Shown here piece by piece: positions 1-5,294 of a stretch of DNA of 6,051 nucleotides. The notes below the pieces were generated by a model. The model did not search any database. It saw only the letters and a list, made by a program, of their open reading frames with translations, and was not told where the DNA came from. This DNA comes from DASQLQ01 sp035629935 (GTDB lineage: Bacteria > Actinomycetota > CADDZG01 > WHSQ01). The position numbers and the translations under genes are program-made. The stretch covers positions 1 through 6,051 of the forward strand of contig DASQLQ010000026.1 of the NCBI GenBank assembly GCA_035629935.1, in the 5' to 3' direction. Numbering within the stretch: the first letter of the stretch is position 1; each line of letters opens with the position of its first letter.

Positions 1-734
1 GCGTAACGTTCGGCAACGTCGGTGGCGCTTCCCCGGCCTCGAGAGCGAAGCGGCATGACGTTATGGATGAGTTCGACGATCTCCTTGGCCGGCACGACAT
101 CCCGAAGCTGCCATTCATTCGTTGCGCCCACATCCATGTACTCGATGAAACGCATGACGTGGCCGCTCCCCTTGAAGTAGCGAGCGAGAGGAAGGATCTG
201 ATCTTCGTTAACGCCCCGGCGCACAACGCAATTGATCTTCACGGGCGTCAGGCCACTTGAAGATGCCGCCTCGATCCCGGCCAGGACCCGTTCGATCGGA
301 AGATCGATGTCATTCATCGCCCCGAACGTGACCGCGTCGAGAGAATCGAGGCTGACGGTGACCCGCTGCAATCCCGCGTCCTTCAGGCTCTGGGCCTTCG
401 CGGCGAGGAAGGTCCCGTTCGTCGTAAGGGACAGGTCGTTGACCCCATCGATCGACGCGAGCATCTCGACCAGGCGCTCTATGTCACGCCTGAGCAGCGG
501 CTCGCCCCCCGTGAGGCGGATCTTGCTCACTCCCATCCCGACGAAGATCCGAGCCGTTCGAGCGATCTCCTCATAAGTAAGGAGCGCAGACCGGGGAAGG
601 AAAGCGTGACCGGGGCCAAACGCCTCCCGCGGCATGCAGTAGGTGCAGCGGAAGTTGCACCGGTCGGTGACGGAGATGCGGAGATCACTGAGGGGGCGGT
701 CCAGAGCGTCGCGGACCGGCGTCGTGGCTTCCAT
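1..734 (-). CDS. moaA: GTP 3',8-cyclase MoaA (radical SAM), 3' end outside window
   Basis: Catalyses the first step of Moco synthesis: radical-SAM rearrangement of GTP to 3',8-cyclo-7,8-dihydro-GTP, the substrate of MoaC. About 244 codons are visible. The radical SAM cysteine cluster reads TDRCNFRCTYCMP, with C26, C30 and C33 binding the first 4Fe-4S. A TGGEPLLR motif lies at residues 75-82, and a NGTFL segment and FIEYMDVG follow, as in MoaA. The family is about 330 residues long, so the C-terminal domain with the second Fe-S cluster and the GTP-binding arginines lies beyond position 1. I chose the ATG at 734 because a GATAAT -10-like box ends 7 nt before it, which suits a leaderless transcript. 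An in-frame ATG at 743 would add only three residues (MGG) and lies inside that box. It is divergent from the secreted-protein gene. Family assignment is firm; the exact start is moderately sure. Confidence 0.95.
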   Translation of the reverse strand, partial: MEATTPVRDALDRPLSDLRISVTDRCNFRCTYCMPREAFGPGHAFLPRSALLTYEEIARTARIFVGMGVSKIRLTGGEPLLRRDIERLVEMLASIDGVNDLSLTTNGTFLAAKAQSLKDAGLQRVTVSLDSLDAVTFGAMNDIDLPIERVLAGIEAASSSGLTPVKINCVVRRGVNEDQILPLARYFKGSGHVMRFIEYMDVGATNEWQLRDVVPAKEIVELIHNVMPLRSRGRGSATDVAERY

Positions 735-741
735 CCCTCCC

Positions 742-747
742 ATTATC
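742..747 (-). promoter_or_regulatory. Candidate -10 box of moaA (GATAAT)
   Basis: On the minus strand GATAAT lies at 747-742, with 7 nt between its last base and the ATG at 734. This would put the transcription start at or next to the start codon, giving a leaderless mRNA. No convincing -35 is seen (TAACGC stands 17 nt upstream). The inference rests on spacing and on similar placements at 3686-3691 and 5785-5794. Confidence 0.4.
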
Positions 748-810
748 CGTAGCGGCCGGCTGGAGCGTTACCGGCAGGGCCCCCCTTGCGTACTCACAGG
801 CAATAGACGA

Positions 811-817
811 AAGGGGA
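811..817 (+). promoter_or_regulatory. Shine-Dalgarno of the secreted-protein gene
   Basis: AAGGGGA stands with 7 nt between the G run and the ATG at 824. This is the only clear, well-spaced ribosome binding site at the head of a transcript in this window. It fixes the start of the secreted protein and implies a leadered mRNA, unlike the neighbouring genes. The 80-nt gap to moaA holds no promoter I would defend; TTACCG (768-773) and TACTCA (791-796) at 17-nt spacing are the best weak candidates. Confidence 0.6.
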
Positions 818-823
818 TCGGTC

Positions 824-1252
824 ATGACTAGAAAGCTCTTCTCACTGATTTTGGCAACTCTCGTGGTTGCGTTGCCCGTTGTATCCCAGGCAAAGCGGGC
901 ACGTACGGAAACGGGTGAATACAACACGATCAAAGCGGACACGGACCCGAACGGGCCTTCCACCAAAGGGCACTTGAGCAACGGCGTGGACTTCACACCC
1001 CGCAAAGGCGAGCGTTTCGTCTCTGTCGTTCTGGCGGACAAGTCCGGACTGCCGACCCGAGCCGTCATCCAACAGGATTACGACGGCGACGGCGTAGCGG
1101 ATGTGAGCACTGAGATGTGCGGCGCTACAGACGCTCCCGTCGCCTTCCGCAAAGGGATCGACCTGATCGTCCTGACGCAGGAAGGACCTTGCGAAGACGG
1201 TACGGCCGCCACGTCCACCTTCGGAACAGTGACTGCGACCTTTACCCGTTAA
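824..1252 (+). CDS. Small secreted protein of unknown function, calcium-loop-like motif
   Basis: I do not recognise this 142-residue protein. Residues 1-23 form a classic signal peptide: MTRK, then a hydrophobic stretch, then a type I peptidase site after SQA (A23). There is no lipobox, so the mature protein of about 119 residues should be exported and soluble. The mature part is rich in polar and beta-prone residues. It has an Asp-rich DYDGDGVAD at 85-93, resembling the calcium loops of thrombospondin type 3 or dockerin-like repeats, and two cysteines (C99, C123) that could form a disulfide. Nothing links it biochemically to Moco synthesis, although it sits between moaA and moaC. The start is supported by a good Shine-Dalgarno. 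Its TAA overlaps the stop of convergent moaC within a shared TTAA, and a strong hairpin follows 4 nt later. The coding call is firm; the function is unknown. Confidence 0.85.
   Translation: MTRKLFSLILATLVVALPVVSQAKRARTETGEYNTIKADTDPNGPSTKGHLSNGVDFTPRKGERFVSVVLADKSGLPTRAVIQQDYDGDGVADVSTEMCGATDAPVAFRKGIDLIVLTQEGPCEDGTAATSTFGTVTATFTR
1249..1252. other. Shared palindromic stop TTAA of two convergent genes
   Basis: TTAA supplies the TAA of the plus-strand secreted protein (1250-1252) and the TAA of minus-strand moaC (1249-1251). The two coding regions therefore overlap by 4 nt with no intergenic space. Any terminator must lie inside the opposing gene. Confidence 0.9.
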
Positions 1253-1716
1253 GCCTTCGGCGGTCGCTCCCAGTCTCCGGAGCGGCCGCCGGATTTACTC
1301 AGCAAACGCACGCCGCTTATCTCGACGCCGCGCTCGATGCCTTTGACCATGTCGTAGATGGTCAAAGCAGCCACGGTCGCTGCGGTTAGAGCCTCCATCT
1401 CGACACCGGTCCGCTCGTTGGTTCTAGCGAGGGCATGGACGCGCACACCATCCGTCTCTGCAGTAAAGGAGACCTCGACGGCCCCGAGGGGGATGGGATG
1501 GCACAGGGGGATCAGCTCGGCCGTCCTCTTTGCCGCCATCAAACCGGCGATGCGCGCAACCTCCAACGCGTCGCCCTTCTCCAGCTTGTGCGTCATGAGA
1601 AGTTCCAGAGTCGCCGAGCTCATACCCACGAACGCCTCGGCAGTCGCTTCGCGAGTCGTGATCTCCTTGCCCGTGACGTCGACCATCCGGGCTCGAGTTT
1701 CAGGATGTTCGGGCAT
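1249..1716 (-). CDS. moaC: Cyclic pyranopterin monophosphate synthase MoaC
   Basis: Converts 3',8-cyclo-7,8-dihydro-GTP (the MoaA product) to cPMP with release of pyrophosphate, in the cytoplasm. At 155 residues it is close to the 161 of E. coli MoaC. The catalytic set is complete: K47 in KGD, LCHP at 71-74 (H73), GVEMEAL with E106 and E108, and YDMVK with D122 and K125, matching E. coli K51, H77, E112/E114 and D128/K131. The C-terminal LLSKSGGRSGDW is also typical. The ATG at 1716 has GGAGGAG 8 nt upstream. A GTG at 1722 (overlapping the moeA TGA as GTGA) would add two residues but sits too close to that site. The reading frame stays open up to 1872, but this only mirrors moeA. It is the last gene of the moaDB-moeA-moaC operon, starting 2 nt after moeA. 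Its last 15 codons also encode the arms of a hairpin serving the opposite strand. Confidence 0.96.
   Translation of the reverse strand: MPEHPETRARMVDVTGKEITTREATAEAFVGMSSATLELLMTHKLEKGDALEVARIAGLMAAKRTAELIPLCHPIPLGAVEVSFTAETDGVRVHALARTNERTGVEMEALTAATVAALTIYDMVKGIERGVEISGVRLLSKSGGRSGDWERPPKA
1256..1293 (+). terminator. Strong hairpin after the secreted-protein gene, inside moaC
   Basis: Left arm 1256-1270 (TTCGGCGGTCGCTCC) pairs with right arm 1279-1293 (GGAGCGGCCGCCGGA) over 15 bp with two G-U pairs and an 8-nt loop. On the plus strand it begins 4 nt after the TAA and is followed by a short TTT (1294-1296). A minus-strand transcript would have no T run after it. I read it as a terminator or 3'-end-stabilising hairpin for the plus transcript. 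The T run is short, so efficient intrinsic termination is uncertain. Confidence 0.55.
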
Positions 1717-1718
1717 GC

Positions 1719-2933
1719 TCACTTCTCCTCCGGAAGTCGCCAGATCTCGACGGTGACGTCGGTGCCCGCCGGAAGTTTCGTTTCGTCCGCTCCGAAATGA
1801 GCCACGCCATGCGTATCCACAAGGCTCGACTGTATGTGCGAACCCTGTGCCCCCGTTGGTGAGGCGAGCCACTCGCCGTCCTCCTTGCTCAGCCGGACCC
1901 GCACGAGCTCGAACCTTCCGGGACCGTGCTCGAGCGTCTCGGTAAGACGTGCAGTGATGGTGGGCCTGAGGTAGCCGCGGGCGCCCTTCATTTTGCGGAT
2001 CGCAGGCCGAACGAATTGCTCGAAGCTGACGTGGACCGAGACCGGGTTACCCGGCAGCCCCAGGAACGGCACAGTGCCGACCCGGCCCAGGACACACGGT
2101 TTGCCGGGCTTCATCGCCACTTTCCAGAAATCGATACCGCCCAGCTCTTCCACTGCCCGACGGACCAGGTCGTATCGGCCCATCGACACGCCCCCGGACG
2201 ACACGATCAGATCAGCTTGGGTCGCCGCCTCGAACGATCCGATGGTTGCCTCGAGGTTGTCCTTCAGACGCTCACAACTGTGAACTTCCGCACCGCTCTC
2301 GGCCACCAGGGTCGTCAGTGCGACGGAATTGGAGTCGCGGATCTGTCCCGGACCCGGCACCTCGCCGATCTCGACCAATTCGTCTCCTGTCACGAAGATC
2401 GCAACCTGTGGACGCCGGATCACTTGCAATCGCCCGGCCCCCACGGAAGCGAGGACGGCCAACTCCCCCGCGCCCAGCTCGCTGCCGGCCGCGACGGCGA
2501 CCTCGCCTCTCCTCAGATCCTCGCCCGCACGGCGGACGAACTGGCCGGGAGCAACCGATGCACGCAGAGTGACTCTGCTCCCGTCTTCCTCGGTGTCCTC
2601 GACCGGGATGACCGCGTTGGCGCCAGGTGGCAGAGGCGCTCCGGTCATGATGCGCACCACCTGACCCGCGACGACGGGGGTCTCCTGCAACTGCCCGGCG
2701 CGCGCTTCGGCGGCGAGGGTCAAAGTCACTGGATCCTCGGCTGCACCCAGGGCATCTTCGGCTCTGAGGGCATAGCCATCCATCGAGGAGTTGTCGAAAC
2801 GTGGCAGGTCATGAGGGGCAACACAGGTCTCGGCCAGAACGAGCCCGGCTGCGTCGGCAAGCGCAACTCCCTGCGCGGGCAAACGCTCGACCGCTTCTAG
2901 GACCTTTTCCCTCGCCTCAGTAAGAGAGAGCAC
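1719..2933 (-). CDS. moeA: Molybdopterin molybdenumtransferase MoeA
   Basis: Inserts molybdate into adenylylated molybdopterin, completing Mo-MPT and releasing AMP. It is 404 residues from the GTG at 2933; family members are about 400-415. Landmarks in order: PRFDNSSMDGYA (about 44-55), MTGAPLPPGANAV (about 96-108), a MoaB/MogA-like molybdopterin-binding domain beginning at VAIFVTGDE (TGDE 182-185), SSGGVSMGRYD (245-255), KPGKP (275-279) and GLPGNP (292-297), then the C-terminal beta domain. The GTG start gives the typical opening MLSLTEAREK and lies 1 nt after the stop of moaDB, as in translational coupling, but it lacks a good Shine-Dalgarno. A TTG at 2969 would add 12 residues, overlap moaDB by 35 nt, and also has only weak support. 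It is the middle gene of the three-gene minus-strand operon; moaC follows 2 nt downstream with its ribosome site inside the moeA end. Confidence 0.95.
   Translation of the reverse strand: MLSLTEAREKVLEAVERLPAQGVALADAAGLVLAETCVAPHDLPRFDNSSMDGYALRAEDALGAAEDPVTLTLAAEARAGQLQETPVVAGQVVRIMTGAPLPPGANAVIPVEDTEEDGSRVTLRASVAPGQFVRRAGEDLRRGEVAVAAGSELGAGELAVLASVGAGRLQVIRRPQVAIFVTGDELVEIGEVPGPGQIRDSNSVALTTLVAESGAEVHSCERLKDNLEATIGSFEAATQADLIVSSGGVSMGRYDLVRRAVEELGGIDFWKVAMKPGKPCVLGRVGTVPFLGLPGNPVSVHVSFEQFVRPAIRKMKGARGYLRPTITARLTETLEHGPGRFELVRVRLSKEDGEWLASPTGAQGSHIQSSLVDTHGVAHFGADETKLPAGTDVTVEIWRLPEEK
1725..1731 (-). promoter_or_regulatory. Shine-Dalgarno of moaC inside the end of moeA
   Basis: On the minus strand GGAGGAG at 1731-1725 stands 8 nt before the moaC ATG at 1716, within the last codons of moeA. 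It selects the ATG at 1716 over the longer open frame. Confidence 0.75.
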
Positions 2934-2934
2934 C

Positions 2935-3660
2935 TCAGTGCCCGTGTCCGTGATGAGTCCGTCCGGCAACGAGATCCAGTGCGTGCTCCAGAAGCGGCAC
3001 TATCGCCTCGAGGGATTCCTGTACCCCGCGCGGACTTCCCGGAAGATTCACGATGATCGTTTCGGATGCGATCCCAGCGACGGCCCGCGACAAGGCGGCG
3101 TTCGGCGTGTGGACCAGGCCGGTCGAACGCATCAGCTCCGCTATTCCCGGTGCGTCTCTCTCGATGACACGCTTCGTCGCTTCAGGTGTCACGTCACGAG
3201 GCGCGAAGCCGGTGCCACCCGTCGAAACGACCAAGGACACTCTGTCTGCGACCAATCGGCGCATCGCCGCTTCGATCTCGTCCGCATCGTCTTGGGAAAC
3301 GATCCGCTGCGGCGAACCGAAGCCCGCTGCGACCAACAACCGCTCGGCCACATCCCCCGACTCGTCCACGCGATCGCCCGCGTCGACCGAGTCGCTCACC
3401 GTGATCACCGCAGCACGACGCGCTCCCCCGCTGAAAGGAGGCATCAGAACGACTTCGGCGCCATCATGGAGCGCGCTCCCGGCTTCCGCTTGGGTGCCAT
3501 CGATGAGAAGAGCGTGCAGGCTCGAGCCGGCGATCCCCAAGGTGTCGGCAAGGGTCGAAACGGACGCTCCATCGGGAACCTCGATGCTTGCTCGGTTGCC
3601 CACGGTTCCAGCGGGCAGGTGAGCACGCAACGGACCGAAACAGACGCAGGTGACTTTCAT
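2935..3660 (-). CDS. MoaD-MoaB (MogA-type) fusion protein
   Basis: A 241-residue two-domain protein. Residues 1-79 form a complete MoaD, the ubiquitin-fold sulfur carrier and small subunit of MPT synthase, from MKVTCVCFGPLR to the diagnostic MPPFSGG end (G78-G79). Residues 81-235 form a MoaB/MogA domain, which adenylylates molybdopterin: AAVITVSDS at 83-91, SQDD at 122-125, STGGTGFAPRDVTPEAT at 146-162 and NLPGSPRG at 205-212. The tail is His-rich (THHGHGH). Only three residues (A80-R81-R82) separate the di-glycine from the MoaB core. MoaD acts through a free C-terminal glycine thiocarboxylate, so cleavage after G79, or another way to make free MoaD, would be required. Mycobacterial MoaX, a MoaD-MoaE fusion, is known to be processed this way. 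The ATG at 3660 begins the MoaD homology; the frame upstream is open but lies antisense to moaE. It is the first gene of the operon, ending 1 nt before moeA. Domain calls are firm; the processing is inferred. Confidence 0.93.
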   Translation of the reverse strand: MKVTCVCFGPLRAHLPAGTVGNRASIEVPDGASVSTLADTLGIAGSSLHALLIDGTQAEAGSALHDGAEVVLMPPFSGGARRAAVITVSDSVDAGDRVDESGDVAERLLVAAGFGSPQRIVSQDDADEIEAAMRRLVADRVSLVVSTGGTGFAPRDVTPEATKRVIERDAPGIAELMRSTGLVHTPNAALSRAVAGIASETIIVNLPGSPRGVQESLEAIVPLLEHALDLVAGRTHHGHGH

Positions 3661-3680
3661 CGCCCTGTGGACCCATCCAT
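3657..3680 (-). CDS. Possible 7-codon leaderless minicistron before moaDB
   Basis: On the minus strand the ATG at 3680 opens MDGSTGR and stops at a TGA (3659-3657) that overlaps the moaDB ATG (3660-3658) as ATGA. A TATTCT -10-like box ends 6 nt before that ATG, so it could be translated from a leaderless mRNA and hand ribosomes to moaDB, which has only a weak AGGG upstream. It is very short and may be chance. Confidence 0.2.
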   Translation of the reverse strand: MDGSTGR

Positions 3681-3685
3681 CGCGA

Positions 3686-3692
3686 CAGAATA
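3686..3692. promoter_or_regulatory. Overlapping divergent -10 boxes between moaDB and moaE
   Basis: Only 39 nt separate the two divergent start codons. On the plus strand CAGAAT (3686-3691) ends 8 nt before the moaE ATG, suiting a leaderless mRNA. On the minus strand TATTCT (3692-3687) covers nearly the same bases and points at moaDB. Each matches the TATAAT consensus at 4 of 6 positions. No -35 element is convincing on either strand. Confidence 0.35.
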
Positions 3693-3699
3693 GGCATCT

Positions 3700-4155
3700 A
3701 TGACTACGGCTCAGGAACCCCAGGCTCTCGTCACCGCGATCAGCGCATCCGCTTTGGACATCGCTGGGGCGATCGCCAGCGTTGCCGATGAAACAACGGG
3801 TGCAACGGCCGCCTTCATCGGTACCGTGCGTGCTGAAGCTGCGGTGCCCGAGAACGTCGACAAGCCTGTAACGAAGCTCGAGTACGAAGCTCACACGTCT
3901 TTGGCCGAAGACAAGATGCGCGAGATCGCGGCGTCGGCGGCACAGCGGTGGAAGCTGGCGCGGGTGACGGCGATCCACCGGACCGGCACCTGCGAACTGG
4001 GTGAGGCCACCGTGGTGATCGCTTGCTCGGCCCCCCATCGGGCGGAAGCTCTCGAGGCCTGCCACTGGATCATCGACGAGATCAAACAGAAGGTTCCGAT
4101 CTGGAAGCGAGAGGTGTACTCGGACGGGTCGGCCTGGGTGGAGGGCTCTCCCTAG
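3700..4155 (+). CDS. moaE: Molybdopterin synthase catalytic subunit MoaE
   Basis: Large subunit of MPT synthase. It uses two MoaD thiocarboxylates to convert cPMP into molybdopterin. It has 151 residues, like E. coli MoaE (about 150). Family landmarks are GATAAFIGTVR (34-44), LEYEAH (60-65), AIHRTG (91-96), APHR (111-114) and IKQKVPIWKRE (128-138). K129 and K136 align with the catalytic K119 and K126 of E. coli MoaE. The ATG at 3700 is 39 nt from the divergent moaDB start. Upstream there is only a weak AGG, but a possible -10 box is placed for leaderless expression. The N-terminus has about 15 residues before the first family strand. Its TAG overlaps the stop of the convergent transporter gene within CTAG. 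It is therefore transcribed apart from its partner MoaD. Confidence 0.96.
   Translation: MTTAQEPQALVTAISASALDIAGAIASVADETTGATAAFIGTVRAEAAVPENVDKPVTKLEYEAHTSLAEDKMREIAASAAQRWKLARVTAIHRTGTCELGEATVVIACSAPHRAEALEACHWIIDEIKQKVPIWKREVYSDGSAWVEGSP
4152..4155. other. Shared palindromic stop CTAG of two convergent genes
   Basis: CTAG contains the TAG of moaE on the plus strand (4153-4155) and the TAG of the transporter on the minus strand (4154-4152). The genes overlap by 4 nt. I see no strong hairpin on either side, so transcripts probably run into each other. Confidence 0.9.
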
Positions 4156-5294
4156 GCCTCTTGTCCCAACAACGACGGCACGGTCCAGCGAACAGGCCAG
4201 TACATCGACATCCCGACGGCAAGTGAGATCGCCAGGTTGGTCGTGGCCAACCCGATCAACCCCATCGCCAGTGCGACCAGCAGTTCATAGCCGCGCAGAT
4301 CAGCGACGAGGAACGCGTGCACGGTGCCGGTGAAAGCAAGCAGGCCGGCAAGCACTGCAAGTGGGATCAAGGCCAGCAACCCGAACGCCGTCGCGCTGAA
4401 GAACAGTCCCAAACCGAGCAGAACACCGCCGATCAACAGGTTCATCCGAAAAGTTCGAGCACCGGCGCGGTAGTGGGCAGTAAGGCCTCCGGATCCGTGA
4501 CACATCGGCATCCCGGTGAGAAGCCCGGCGGCAAGGTTGGCGGTTCCGGCCGAGATGCAGATCGCCCGGGGATCGACACGTTCGGCTCGATCACCGAAGT
4601 ACCGACGCTCAACATCGACGACGGCGACGACCGCGTTCCCCAGTGTCAAAGGTATCTGTGGGATCACGAGCAGGAACAGAGCTCCCCACAGGGTCGCCGG
4701 TTGAAGAGCGCTGAATGACACGTCCGGGCGCCACCACGAGCTGTGCCACTCGACTCCCGCACCCGAGAGCAGACCGAAGGTCACACCACCAAGCACGACG
4801 ATCAGCGCGAGCGGAACCTGCACCCGGTAGAACCCGGCTCCTATCAACGCAAGAGCGATCGCCCCGGACACGAGGAAGAACCAGAGACCGGCGGTGTCGC
4901 CTCCCAGCCCAAGAGCGGCGTTAACGAGGATCAGGCCGACACCCAGTTGGACGCCCCGCACCAAAGGAAGAGCAAAGATCGCAGTCACGAACCTCGTCGA
5001 ATCCGTGAGTCCGATGACCATGAGAATGATGCCGATCAGGACGGCCGCGGCTGCCAGATGCGGGGGCGCAAGCCCGGCGGCGATCGCGATCGCCGACGCA
5101 GCCTTGATCGGCTGCACCGGCACGGGTACGCGGAAATACACACCCGCGATCAGATAGAGAGCTCCAACTCCGATGAGGATGGTGCCTGCATCGAACCCGT
5201 TGAGGATGACCAGAGCCGCCGCGATCGGGATCAGGACACCCAGATCGGCGACCGCCCCCGAGGCATCCAGAAGCAGGGACCGGGCTCGTTTCAT
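4152..5294 (-). CDS. MOT1-type molybdate transporter
   Basis: A 380-residue polytopic membrane protein with roughly 10-12 hydrophobic segments, most likely importing molybdate. It belongs to the MOT1 family (sulfate-transporter related, known from Chlamydomonas and Arabidopsis with prokaryotic homologues). Family marks are PVPVQPIKA (57-65) after the second hydrophobic segment, LTLGNAVVA (217-225) and PMCHGSGGLTAHYRAGART (263-281). The first half (DLGVLIP, PVQPIKA) is echoed in the second (LGNAV, HGSGG), as in transporters built from inverted repeats. It has no C-terminal STAS domain, which separates it from SulP/SLC26 sulfate carriers. The start at 5294 overlaps the ppa stop as ATGA and has no own Shine-Dalgarno, so translation is probably coupled to ppa. 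Its position inside a Moco locus supports molybdate rather than sulfate as substrate, but that remains inference. Confidence 0.88.
   Translation of the reverse strand: MKRARSLLLDASGAVADLGVLIPIAAALVILNGFDAGTILIGVGALYLIAGVYFRVPVPVQPIKAASAIAIAAGLAPPHLAAAAVLIGIILMVIGLTDSTRFVTAIFALPLVRGVQLGVGLILVNAALGLGGDTAGLWFFLVSGAIALALIGAGFYRVQVPLALIVVLGGVTFGLLSGAGVEWHSSWWRPDVSFSALQPATLWGALFLLVIPQIPLTLGNAVVAVVDVERRYFGDRAERVDPRAICISAGTANLAAGLLTGMPMCHGSGGLTAHYRAGARTFRMNLLIGGVLLGLGLFFSATAFGLLALIPLAVLAGLLAFTGTVHAFLVADLRGYELLVALAMGLIGLATTNLAISLAVGMSMYWPVRWTVPSLLGQEA

Noticed and set aside
735..823. Moco riboswitch in the moaA upstream region
   Set aside because: The gap is under 90 nt, the only repeat is a short GCCGG/CCGGC pair, and moaA appears to have almost no leader, so there is no room for the aptamer.
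1717..1872. 52-residue N-terminal extension of MoaC
   Set aside because: It overlaps the end of moeA in another frame; the ATG at 1716 has a good Shine-Dalgarno and normal MoaC length.
1926..2900. Long plus-strand open frame of 324 codons opposite moeA
   Set aside because: It is antisense to the well-conserved moeA, has no recognisable domain and no ribosome site; high G+C readily leaves such frames open.
3053..3622. Plus-strand open frame of 189 codons opposite the moaD-moaB fusion
   Set aside because: It is a shadow of the conserved fusion gene; its Ser/Thr/Arg/Pro-rich, low-complexity product resembles no family.
3661..4065. 135-residue N-terminal extension of the MoaD-MoaB frame
   Set aside because: The extension is the antisense of moaE and shows no fold; MoaD homology begins exactly at the ATG at 3660.
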